Positions 1-6,653 of a stretch of 13,893 nt of DNA are shown piece by piece. How positions within the stretch are numbered: position 1 is the first letter of the stretch; every line of letters starts with the position of its first letter. The notes under the pieces are model-generated. The model was not told the DNA's origin. It saw nothing but the letters and a program-made list of their open reading frames with translations, and ran no database searches. The DNA comes from Bacteroidaceae bacterium (GTDB lineage: Bacteria; Bacteroidota; Bacteroidia; Bacteroidales; Bacteroidaceae): contig JAEEOD010000074.1 of NCBI GenBank assembly GCA_016284115.1, forward strand, positions 1 to 13,893, read 5' to 3'. A program made the position numbers and the translations under genes.

Positions 1-928
1 GCCGCTCCACGATATTGTCACCACTGTTATGTAGGTGAGGGTAGCATTGCAGAGTCACCTGCCCATTCTCATCCGTCGGCGACAAGTCATATAATGAGCC
101 CCACGTACCTAAGTCGCTCCAGCCGAAGTCACCTAGCGATACATACACATTGTCTGCTTTCTCCATCACACCAAAATCTATCGAGACATTCGTGCAGGTT
201 GGGAAGTGCTCGTTGATAAACGTTATCTCCTGTGGTGTACCATACGTATCGGAAGCCAGTTTGCTCATCATGTCAGGCAGATGTTTTTCCAATGCATTGA
301 TAATGGTGTTCACGTTCCAGATAAACAAGCCTGAGTTCCAGTAAAATTCGCCACTGGCAACAAACACCTTGGCCAATTCCAGTCCGGGCTTCTCGGTAAA
401 TGTCTTCACCTTATACAGGTTCTCGCCCTCCTGCTCTGCAATCTGAATGTATCCATAGCCTGTTTCTGGACGATTGGGTCTAACGCCTAAGGTAAGCAGC
501 TTGTCGTTATTAGCTACAAACTGCAATCCGTTCCTAATGGCCGTCTGAAACTCGCCTTCTTTCAGTATAAGATGATCGGAAGGAGCCACCACAATATTGG
601 CATTGGGGTTGATGGCTCTGATGTGATAAGATGCCCATGCTATGCAAGGGGCAGTATTTCTTCTACTGGGTTCAAGCAATATCTGTGAGGGATGCAACTG
701 AGGAAGTTGTTCTTGCACTAGATTAGCGTACAACTCGTTGGTAACAATCAGGATGTTTTCGGTAGGAACTACTTTGTTGAAGCGCTCAAATGTTTGTTGT
801 AATAACGAATGTCCTGTTCCGAAGAAGTCTAAAAACTGTTTGGGCAAATTCTTTCGGCTATAAGGCCAAAAACGGCTACCCACACCACCGCTCATGATTA
901 CACAGTAGTTATTTTTTATGTCCGTCAT
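1..928 (-). CDS. manC: Mannose-1-phosphate guanylyltransferase (partial, C-terminus beyond left edge)
   Basis: This cytoplasmic enzyme makes GDP-mannose from mannose-1-phosphate and GTP, the precursor of mannose- and fucose-containing surface glycans. Reading minus from the ATG at 928-926, the frame stays open for 309 codons to the window edge. Family members are roughly 350 residues or longer, so only the C-terminal end is missing. The protein begins MTDIKNNYCVIMSGGVGSRF; residues 14-32 fit the nucleotidyltransferase signature GGxGxRxWPxSRxxxPKQF. Further in are a sugar-nucleotide-binding segment with APSDH, the FTEKP motif expected to hold the catalytic lysine, and a YWNSGLFIW segment typical of this family. 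No bifunctional ManC-ManA fusion can be judged because the end is cut. The gene is divergent from the tRNA-Leu unit and has no co-directional neighbour in view. The family call is firm; the cellular pathway it feeds is inferred. Confidence 0.93.
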   Translation of the reverse strand, partial: MTDIKNNYCVIMSGGVGSRFWPYSRKNLPKQFLDFFGTGHSLLQQTFERFNKVVPTENILIVTNELYANLVQEQLPQLHPSQILLEPSRRNTAPCIAWASYHIRAINPNANIVVAPSDHLILKEGEFQTAIRNGLQFVANNDKLLTLGVRPNRPETGYGYIQIAEQEGENLYKVKTFTEKPGLELAKVFVASGEFYWNSGLFIWNVNTIINALEKHLPDMMSKLASDTYGTPQEITFINEHFPTCTNVSIDFGVMEKADNVYVSLGDFGWSDLGTWGSLYDLSPTDENGQVTLQCYPHLHNSGDNIVER

Positions 929-1035
929 AAATGTGTAGGCTAGTTTTATTCATTTCGCTAATATACATCTTTTTTCTCATTATGTGCAATTTTCTTCAAT
1001 AATTTACTGCACTGATGATTTTTTTGCAGTTCATG

Positions 1036-1066
1036 TTTGCTAATTAAGAAATTGTTTGTATCTTTG
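1036..1066 (+). promoter_or_regulatory. Bacteroidota-type promoter of the tRNA-Leu gene
   Basis: TTTG at 1036-1039, a 19-base spacer, then TATCTTTG at 1059-1066. This is an exact fit to the Bacteroidota primary sigma-factor pattern (TTTG, about 19 bases, TAnnTTTG). Transcription would start near 1073, about ten bases before the mature tRNA 5' end at 1084. Confidence 0.85.
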
Positions 1067-1083
1067 CACCGCATTTTTCAAAT

Positions 1084-1165
1084 GCCCAGATGGCGGAATC
1101 GGTAGACGCGCTGGTCTCAAACACCAGTGGGGCAACCCATCCCGGTTCGACCCCGGGTCTGGGTA
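1084..1165 (+). tRNA. tRNA-Leu (anticodon CAA)
   Basis: The cloverleaf folds completely. The acceptor arms are GCCCAGA (1084-1090) and TCTGGGT (1158-1164), with one G.U at the first pair, and the discriminator base is A at 1165. The anticodon stem is CTGGT (1111-1115) with ACCAG (1123-1127), around the loop CTCAAAC, with anticodon CAA at 1118-1120, which reads UUG. The long variable arm, with TGGG pairing CCCA (1128-1139), is the class II feature expected for leucine. The T arm is CCGG-type with loop TTCGACC (1146-1152). The bases after 1165 are CAC, so CCA is added after transcription. The gene is a single-tRNA unit with its own promoter and terminator. Confidence 0.97.
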
Positions 1166-1170
1166 CACAG

Positions 1171-1203
1171 AACGGGGTTCTCTTTGAGAATTCCGTTTTT
1201 TTT
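1171..1203 (+). terminator. Intrinsic terminator of the tRNA-Leu unit
   Basis: A 12-pair stem, AACGGGGTTCTC (1171-1182) with GAGAATTCCGTT (1186-1197), has a TTT loop, two G.U pairs and a run of T to 1203. It starts five bases after the tRNA discriminator base. Confidence 0.9.
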
Positions 1204-1280
1204 GTTAGGTAGTTTTTCTGTCAATAAACTACAACAGACTCTAGGTGTTGTGAGAAGAGTTCTTGAAAAGCGCTCATTTT

Positions 1281-1368
1281 TTTGCTACCTAAGACATTTT
1301 CGTCTACTGCGGGAAGAAGGGCAGTCCTCCCGTAGTAGACGACCCTTCCTCCCGTAGTAGGCTAAGAT
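1281..1368. repeat. Intergenic 22-base-periodic repeat with alternative hairpins
   Basis: The block divides into four 22-base units starting at 1281, 1303, 1325 and 1347. The last two share 14 identical bases, TCCTCCCGTAGTAG (1325-1338 and 1347-1360). The second unit holds the near-inverse of that core. As a result its left arm can pair either with 1328-1341 (14 pairs, one G.U) or with 1343-1360 (18 positions, one G.U and one A.C mismatch). Neither hairpin is followed by a T-run on either strand, so it is not a standard terminator. It lies in the 232-base stretch between the tRNA terminator (1203) and the esterase stop codon (1436). The rest of that stretch holds a 7-pair hairpin, GTAGTTT (1209-1215) with AAACTAC (1226-1232), and no credible ORF. 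Confidence 0.6.
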
Positions 1369-1435
1369 GTGTTTTTTCGTGCGCTTTACGAAGAGATAAA
1401 CGCCGATATAATCTATACCGAATGATTTCTTAAGT

Positions 1436-2617
1436 TTATTTAAATATCAGCTGTACGAAAGCACTGAGGTTGCGACGCCAAACCTTCCATTCGTGAGCAC
1501 CTGGGTATTGTTCCCACACTACACCTTTGTAGCCCTTGTCGGTGAGCTTCTGTTTGAAGTCGAGCATGCCATCGATGCGGTTATCCTGCTCACCACATGC
1601 CAGATAGATAACATCAAACTTATTGTACTTAGCAGGGTTGGTGTACATACCGGGGAAGTGCTGTTCTGCATCAAAGGGTGCACCACCGATGGCTGATGAA
1701 CCGATGAGGCCAGAAGAGAAAATACCTACATTGGCAAACACATCAACATTGCGGAAAGCGATGAAGAACGATTGGCCGCCACCCATAGACAAGCCTGCTA
1801 CGGCACGTCCCTTGCGGTTCTTGATGACGGGATAGTTTTTCTCAACGTATGGCAGGATGTCGGCTACCAAAGAAGAATAGTTGTCAAAGTTAGAGCCATA
1901 CTTGGTGGTAATTTCCTTGGTTGGAATGCCCAAAGTCTGGGCTGCATGTTGGTTAGGGTTGCCGTTAGGCATCACCACAATCATTGGCTTAGCCTTGCCC
2001 TGCGCGATGAGGTTGTCGAGAATTTGGCAAGTACGGCCAAGGGTTGACCAAGCATCTTCGTCGCCACCGCCACCATGCAACAGATAGAGAACAGGATATT
2101 TCACGTTCTTGTTGTTGCGATCGTAACCAGCTGGCAAATAAACATACATTCGGCGCATCATGTCATTTTCAGCCGAGTAATACCATACGTGCTCCACATT
2201 GCCAGGCTTACTGCATTCAGCATACTGATCGGCATAGCCACCTGGTATTAATAGGGCATTCATATAGCGAGAACCATCACGTTGTACTTGCACATTTGAG
2301 GGGTCAAGCATCGTTACGCCATCCACTACAAAGTTGTAGGTGTAAAGTTCGGGAGCAGGCTGGGGAACAGAAACGCTCCAGATGCCATTGGCATCCTGTT
2401 TCATTTGTAACTGAGAAGCATTATAGCCCAGCCAAGAGGCTGAAACGCTAACTTTTCGTGCTTTAGGCGCCACAAAGCGGAATGTAACGCTATCGTTTTT
2501 CAACTCGGGTGACTTCACTCCTGCACGAAACATTAGGGAGTTCATTTCCTGTCCGAAGGCAGAAATACTGGTTACAAGGGCTAACGCCAATGTCAAGAAT
2601 TTGATTGTCTTTTTCAT
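1436..2617 (-). CDS. Secreted CE1-like carbohydrate esterase with N-terminal immunoglobulin-like domain
   Basis: A 393-residue exported serine esterase of the enterochelin-esterase/feruloyl-esterase (CE1) type. Residues 1-23 are a signal peptide (MKKTIKFLTLALALVTSISA then FGQ), pointing to the periplasm or exterior. About residues 35-125 form a beta-rich E-set/CBM48-like domain (ending DPSNVQVQRDGSRYMN). The alpha/beta-hydrolase domain follows from about 140. YPVLYLLHGGGG (174-185) is the oxyanion strand-loop, GLSMGG places the nucleophile at Ser277, CGEQD offers Asp345, and GAHEW offers His375, so the triad looks complete. Relatives remove feruloyl or acetyl groups from arabinoxylan or pectin, or hydrolyse other ester-linked sugars; the exact ester here cannot be read from sequence. 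It is the second gene of a minus-strand unit, 30 bases after the phosphatase-fold gene. I see no clear T-tract terminator downstream. Confidence 0.88.
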   Translation of the reverse strand: MKKTIKFLTLALALVTSISAFGQEMNSLMFRAGVKSPELKNDSVTFRFVAPKARKVSVSASWLGYNASQLQMKQDANGIWSVSVPQPAPELYTYNFVVDGVTMLDPSNVQVQRDGSRYMNALLIPGGYADQYAECSKPGNVEHVWYYSAENDMMRRMYVYLPAGYDRNNKNVKYPVLYLLHGGGGDEDAWSTLGRTCQILDNLIAQGKAKPMIVVMPNGNPNQHAAQTLGIPTKEITTKYGSNFDNYSSLVADILPYVEKNYPVIKNRKGRAVAGLSMGGGQSFFIAFRNVDVFANVGIFSSGLIGSSAIGGAPFDAEQHFPGMYTNPAKYNKFDVIYLACGEQDNRIDGMLDFKQKLTDKGYKGVVWEQYPGAHEWKVWRRNLSAFVQLIFK

Positions 2618-2647
2618 ATTGAGTATCGTTTTAGTTGTTATTCTCTT

Positions 2648-3460
2648 TTATGGCAGCTTTGTTAAATCTGCTTTGATAAGGCAGTGGTCGCTCAGCATTG
2701 CATTGTTGATGACAGACACATGACTGATGGCAAAGCCCTTAGTAATGATATTGTCCAAATAACTGCGGGGACTGCTTCCGGCAGGATAGGTGAGGAGGTC
2801 TCCCAAATAGCCGTGGTTTGCCATATCATAGCCCGCTTCGATAAAAGCATCGTATTCATCGGTCTTACCCACGTTCCAGTCAGCACACAAAATAACGTAC
2901 TTATCGTTCTTGAACGCCTCGATCAATTCCTGTATTTGGATGGCACGATAGGGAGCACCGTTCTCGCCCTGGTTCCAATCAAGGTGTGTAGATACTACCT
3001 TTACGATATCGCCGTCAATGCGCATCGTGGATAATAGGTAATAGCGCGTTTGTACCATCTTCGAGAACATTACTGTGTCGGTGGATAGTACTTCGAAGCC
3101 ATTGCTGAAGATGGCGTTACAGTTGTAGCTGTGCTTAGGTCCAATCTGTGTGTTGTGATAGTTGCTAAGGATGGCCTCACTCGCATCTACCGCCGGTTGC
3201 TTATCGGTAGCATTCACCATCAGAGGATTATATTCTACCAATGCCAGTATGTCGGCATTGAGATCGTTGAAATAAGCTTTATAGGTTTGCTTGTAGAAGT
3301 CAAGCACGGAATGATTGAGCGTGGTATCGCCCGATTTGCCCAAGGCAAAATGTCCGATGTTCCAGCTTGCCACAGTGAATTTGGTGAACTGCTTGTTCTG
3401 TGCGCCAAGGTTGAGGCTAACTATTGCCAGCATGACAAAGAGTATGGTAATCTTCTTCAT
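2648..3460 (-). CDS. Secreted endonuclease/exonuclease/phosphatase (EEP) fold protein
   Basis: A 270-residue exported metal-dependent phosphoesterase of the DNase I/sphingomyelinase/inositol-phosphatase superfamily. A signal peptide ends around residues 20-21 (LNLGAQ), so it acts outside the cytoplasm. The superfamily metal and catalytic residues are all visible in order: Asn34 (SWNIGH), Glu76 (LALVEYN), His159 (STHLDW), Asp194 and Asn196 (CADWNVG), Asp236 (YLDNI), and Asp258-His259 (LSDH). Length matches a single EEP domain with no accessory module. It is first in a two-gene minus-strand unit with the CE1-like esterase, and a promoter element lies about 30 bases upstream. The substrate is unknown: phospholipid headgroups, sugar phosphates, inositol phosphates and extracellular DNA are all possible. 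The context with esterases and glycosidases favours a nutrient-scavenging phosphodiesterase, but that is inference. Confidence 0.87.
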   Translation of the reverse strand: MKKITILFVMLAIVSLNLGAQNKQFTKFTVASWNIGHFALGKSGDTTLNHSVLDFYKQTYKAYFNDLNADILALVEYNPLMVNATDKQPAVDASEAILSNYHNTQIGPKHSYNCNAIFSNGFEVLSTDTVMFSKMVQTRYYLLSTMRIDGDIVKVVSTHLDWNQGENGAPYRAIQIQELIEAFKNDKYVILCADWNVGKTDEYDAFIEAGYDMANHGYLGDLLTYPAGSSPRSYLDNIITKGFAISHVSVINNAMLSDHCLIKADLTKLP

Positions 3461-3487
3461 AAAGTTGTTTTTTATGTTCTAAAGATG

Positions 3488-3495
3488 CAAATATA
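3488..3495 (-). promoter_or_regulatory. -7 element of the EEP/esterase operon promoter
   Basis: On the minus strand this reads TATATTTG, an exact TAnnTTTG match, 28 bases upstream of the EEP start codon at 3460. No good TTTG -33 box lies at the usual 19-20 base spacing, so this promoter may be weak or need an activator. Confidence 0.6.
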
Positions 3496-3548
3496 ATAAT
3501 AATCTTATCATTTGTATGCCATTAGCGTTAAAAAGTTGGTAGTTTTTC

Positions 3549-3579
3549 TTTGATGAATGAAAGAAAGTCATTACTTTTG
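3549..3579 (+). promoter_or_regulatory. Bacteroidota-type promoter of the Tat-exported TIM-barrel gene
   Basis: TTTG at 3549-3552, a 19-base spacer and TACTTTTG at 3572-3579 give an exact match. Transcription would start near 3586 and give an AT-rich leader of about 43 bases before the ATG at 3629. This rules out the in-frame ATG at 3557, which lies upstream of the predicted start of transcription. Confidence 0.85.
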
Positions 3580-3628
3580 TCAGGATTTATTAGTAATGCA
3601 TTTTCGTGTATTAATTAATTATAGGCAA

Positions 3629-4690
3629 ATGAACAGAAGAAATTTCTTAGGAATGGGTGCCGCTGCATTGGCAGGTCTGGCACTGGTGCCAAGCATGAGT
3701 TCATGCAATGGCGAGGCTAAGTCAAACGTTGCAAAGCGTGTTGATGGCAAGCCAAATTCAAACTTTGGTGGTGTTCACATGGGTACCATTACTTACAGCT
3801 GGCGTGACCAGAAAGGTGGTTTGGAGAACTTGATTAACTATTGCCGTGAGGCTAACGTAAGTAACCTTGAGTTGATGGGCAATGATTTAGAGACATGTCT
3901 TGGTGCACCTCAAAGTCCAATGATGACCATTATGCAGGGCGTTATGGGTCGTTTGACTCCAGAGCAGCGTCAGGGCATGCGTGGTTTCGGTGGTTTTATG
4001 GAGTTCATGAACGATGACGAGAAGAAGCAGATGAACGACTATAACGAAGCTTTTGCTAACTTTAAGAAGAACTTGGATTTGGATAAGGTAGAGGAAGTAC
4101 GCAAGCGCTTCGAGAACGAGGGAATCGACATCCATATCGTAAAGACTCAGCCAGGTGAGAATTCTTCAGATGAGGATATCGACTATGCATTTAAGTTGGC
4201 TAAGGCTATGGGTGCTAAGGGTGTAACTGCAGAACTTTCTTTGGCAGCAGCTCAGCGTTGCGCTCCATTTGCAGCGAAGTACGATATGTTCTATTGCATG
4301 CACAACCACATGCAGTATTCTACTCCAGAATGGCCAACACCAGATGCAGTATTGGCAGTATCTCCTAACATCATGCTGAACTTCGACTTTGGTCACTACT
4401 TCGGCTCAACTGGAAAGAATCCTTGCGATTTCATCGAAAAGTATCACGATCGCATCTTCTCTATGCACACTAAGGACAAGACTGGTCCTAACGCCGCTAA
4501 GGCTAACGAGAACCAGGTTTGGGGCCAGGGCGAGACTCCACTCGATGATGTGTTGAAGTTGGTACAGAGCAAGTATCCGCAGATCTACTGCGACTGCGAA
4601 CTCGAATATCAGGTAGCTCCTTGGAGTAACTCTGTTAAGGAGGTTGGCACTTGCATGAACTATGCACGCCGCGTACTCGAATTGGGATAA
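3629..4690 (+). CDS. Tat-exported xylose-isomerase-like TIM-barrel protein (sugar phosphate isomerase/epimerase family)
   Basis: A 353-residue exported protein of the AP-endonuclease-2/xylose-isomerase-like TIM-barrel superfamily. I chose the ATG at 3629 because it puts the twin-arginine motif RRNFLGMG at residues 3-10, followed by a hydrophobic stretch and a possible lipobox MSSC (Cys26). The frame is open upstream to 3557, but that ATG precedes the promoter. Candidate metal and catalytic residues in barrel order are Glu81 (LELMG), Glu202 (TAELSL), His225/His227 (MHNHMQ), Asp253 and His256 (NFDFGHYF), His280 (SMHTKDK) and Glu324/Glu326 (CELEY). Residues 90-160 are an extra, charged helical segment between early barrel elements. 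Relatives isomerise or epimerise sugars, and some act on oxidised sugars; the substrate here is unknown. Lysine is written almost only as AAG and proline largely as CCA, unlike the next gene, which suggests high expression. It is a single-gene unit with its own promoter and terminator. Confidence 0.85.
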   Translation: MNRRNFLGMGAAALAGLALVPSMSSCNGEAKSNVAKRVDGKPNSNFGGVHMGTITYSWRDQKGGLENLINYCREANVSNLELMGNDLETCLGAPQSPMMTIMQGVMGRLTPEQRQGMRGFGGFMEFMNDDEKKQMNDYNEAFANFKKNLDLDKVEEVRKRFENEGIDIHIVKTQPGENSSDEDIDYAFKLAKAMGAKGVTAELSLAAAQRCAPFAAKYDMFYCMHNHMQYSTPEWPTPDAVLAVSPNIMLNFDFGHYFGSTGKNPCDFIEKYHDRIFSMHTKDKTGPNAAKANENQVWGQGETPLDDVLKLVQSKYPQIYCDCELEYQVAPWSNSVKEVGTCMNYARRVLELG

Positions 4691-4714
4691 GCTTATCGCA
4701 AAATCTTGAATAAT

Positions 4715-4754
4715 GAGAAAGGTTCCTGTAGTTTTACGGGAACCTTTCTTTGTT
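4715..4754 (+). terminator. Intrinsic terminator after the TIM-barrel gene
   Basis: GAAAGGTTCC (4717-4726) pairs perfectly with GGAACCTTTC (4739-4748). Inner pairs T.G, G-C and T-A and outer A-T and G.U extend it to about 15 pairs with a six-base loop. The T-rich tail TTTGTTATTT follows. That tail also holds the -33 box of the next promoter. Confidence 0.85.
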
Positions 4755-4779
4755 ATTTCTAACATAGTGCCTATATTTG
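4749..4779 (+). promoter_or_regulatory. Bacteroidota-type promoter of the GH13-GH127-GH31 operon
   Basis: TTTG at 4749-4752, a 19-base spacer and TATATTTG at 4772-4779 give an exact match to the phylum consensus. Transcription would start near 4786, leaving a leader of only about 15 bases before the ATG at 4802. The -33 box lies inside the T-tract of the preceding terminator. Confidence 0.85.
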
Positions 4780-4801
4780 TAAACGTATAATAAATGCTGA
4801 T

Positions 4802-6643
4802 ATGAAGAGAATACTGTTTATTTTATTGGGTGCACTGATGACCAGCATGGTCCAGGCTATCGATGTACAGCGTATGGAACCCGCCAATTGGTGGGTCGGT
4901 ATGGAAAACGCCGAAGTTCAAGTAATGCTTTATGGAAAGGACATAGCAAGAGCAGAGGTAAGTGTGAATTATCCTGGTGTGAAACTTAAAGAGATAGCTA
5001 AGGTGGAAAACCCCAACTATTTGTTTCTCTATCTTGACATTGACAAAGAAGCTAAGGCAGGCACTATAGATATTGTGCTAAAGGAGGGCAAAAAGCAACA
5101 GAAACAACGCTTTGAACTGCGTGAACGTAACCGAAAGGTGGGAGCACAAGGTTTCTCAACGGCTGACGTAATCTACCTTATAACTCCCGATCGCTTTGCT
5201 AACGGAAACTCCCAAAACGATAACCTTGATGAGGTGATGGTGAATCGTCAACGCAGTGGAGGAAGACATGGCGGTGATATTCGTGGCATTATTGACCATC
5301 TGGACTATATTCAGGAACTGGGTTTTACCACCATTTGGCTTAATCCTATTTTGGAGAATCGTATGCCTGGTGGTTCATATCATGGTTATGCCATTACAGA
5401 TTACTATAATGTGGACCCTCGTTTTGGTACCAACGAAGAATATATAGAATTGATAGATAAAGCCCATGCCAAAGGGATGAAGGTGGTGATGGATATGATC
5501 TTCAATCACTGTGGAAGTAGTCATTGGTGGATGAAAGACATGCCTTCACACGATTGGCTCAATAACCCCGATGAATATGTGCAGACCACCCACTTTAAAT
5601 GGACTTTGATGGATGTGCATGCTCCGCAATCAGAAAAAGACATTTTAGTAAATGGATGGTTTACACGTGGTATGCCTGACTTGAACCAGCGTAACCGCCA
5701 CTTGGCACGTTACCTGATTCAAAACAGTATCTGGTGGATTGAGTATGCGCGCATTGATGGTATTAGACAAGATACTCACCCGTACGCTGATTATGATTTT
5801 ATGACTGAATGGTGTGACGAGGTGGAGAAGCAATATCCCGACTTCAATATTGTGGGTGAGGCATGGTATCCTCGTGGCACTGCATCTGCATGGTGGCAAC
5901 GAAACAACAAGATTAACGAGCATAATACCAAACTCAAGACAGTGATGGATTTTGATCTTGCTTTTACCTCTGCCAAGGCCTTTACAGATGAGTGTAATAG
6001 TAGCGAGGGATCAGAGGCGGGTCTATTTAAACTGTACGAGGTGATAGCCCAAGACTTTTTATTCCCTGATCCAGATAATATATTGGTATTTCTTGATAAC
6101 CACGACTTGGGCAGATTCTCACTTAAGGAGGATAAGGACTTGAACAAATATAAACAGGCTATAGCTTTTTTGGCTACTACTCGTGGCATCCCTGAAATCT
6201 ATTATGGTACAGAGATATTGATGACTGGTACCAAGAAAGAGGGCGATGGTGTGATTCGCACCGACTTTCCTGGTGGTTGGGAAGGAGATGCTCGAAATGC
6301 CTTTACTTCAGAAGGTCGTACCGATAAGGAAAACGAGGCATGGAACTATATGAAGACTTTGCTCAATTGGCGTAAACAGAGCAGACCAGTGACTGAAGGC
6401 AGGTTGGTACATTATACACCTGATCGCAGTGGTTGCTATGTGTATGCCCGTATTGATAGTGGTAATACTGTATTGGTGGTGATGAATGGTACCGATGAAG
6501 ACAAGATGCTTGACATGAAACGATTCCATGAAGTCATTCAGGCCCATAAGCATGGTGTAGATGTGGCAACTGGTCAAGATATTGATATTAGTAAGTCCGT
6601 AAGCATCCCTTCTCGTGGAGTTTTTGTATTGGACTTAAAATAA
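4802..6643 (+). CDS. GH13 alpha-amylase family enzyme, neopullulanase/cyclomaltodextrinase (SusA-like)
   Basis: A 613-residue exported alpha-glucan hydrolase that would cleave malto-oligosaccharides, cyclodextrins or pullulan fragments in the periplasm. Residues 1-19 are a signal peptide (cleavage near VQA). About 20-110 form the N-terminal beta domain typical of cyclomaltodextrinases (EPANWWVGM is its usual start), and the (beta/alpha)8 barrel runs from about 120 to 525. The conserved GH13 regions are intact: DMIFNH (231-236), GIRQD with Arg322 and nucleophile Asp324, GEAW with acid/base Glu353, and FLDNHD with His434 and Asp435. A C-terminal beta domain closes the protein (about 535-613). 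Length fits the family. It is the first gene of the operon; the next start codon lies 10 bases after its stop. It resembles the periplasmic SusA of starch loci, yet its operon partners are not starch enzymes. Confidence 0.9.
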   Translation: MKRILFILLGALMTSMVQAIDVQRMEPANWWVGMENAEVQVMLYGKDIARAEVSVNYPGVKLKEIAKVENPNYLFLYLDIDKEAKAGTIDIVLKEGKKQQKQRFELRERNRKVGAQGFSTADVIYLITPDRFANGNSQNDNLDEVMVNRQRSGGRHGGDIRGIIDHLDYIQELGFTTIWLNPILENRMPGGSYHGYAITDYYNVDPRFGTNEEYIELIDKAHAKGMKVVMDMIFNHCGSSHWWMKDMPSHDWLNNPDEYVQTTHFKWTLMDVHAPQSEKDILVNGWFTRGMPDLNQRNRHLARYLIQNSIWWIEYARIDGIRQDTHPYADYDFMTEWCDEVEKQYPDFNIVGEAWYPRGTASAWWQRNNKINEHNTKLKTVMDFDLAFTSAKAFTDECNSSEGSEAGLFKLYEVIAQDFLFPDPDNILVFLDNHDLGRFSLKEDKDLNKYKQAIAFLATTRGIPEIYYGTEILMTGTKKEGDGVIRTDFPGGWEGDARNAFTSEGRTDKENEAWNYMKTLLNWRKQSRPVTEGRLVHYTPDRSGCYVYARIDSGNTVLVVMNGTDEDKMLDMKRFHEVIQAHKHGVDVATGQDIDISKSVSIPSRGVFVLDLK

Positions 6644-6653
6644 TGATTATGAT

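Noticed and set aside
958..965. TATATTAG on the minus strand as the -7 box of the manC promoter.
   Set aside because: One base departs from TAnnTTTG and no TTTG lies at the normal -33 spacing (only ATTG at 21 bases), so I could not support it as a feature. Its place, 30 bases before the start codon, is right.
1127..1357. A 76-codon plus-strand open frame from within the tRNA into the repeat block.
   Set aside because: It starts in the tRNA variable arm and runs through the terminator and the hairpin repeat, so it is not a gene.
1281..1368. The hairpins as a terminator for the esterase operon.
   Set aside because: Stable stems are present but no T-run follows on the minus strand, so a standard intrinsic terminator is not supported.
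3557..3628. A 24-codon N-terminal extension of the TIM-barrel gene from the ATG at 3557.
   Set aside because: It lies upstream of the predicted start of transcription (the -7 box is at 3572-3579) and would bury the twin-arginine signal that starts exactly at the ATG at 3629.
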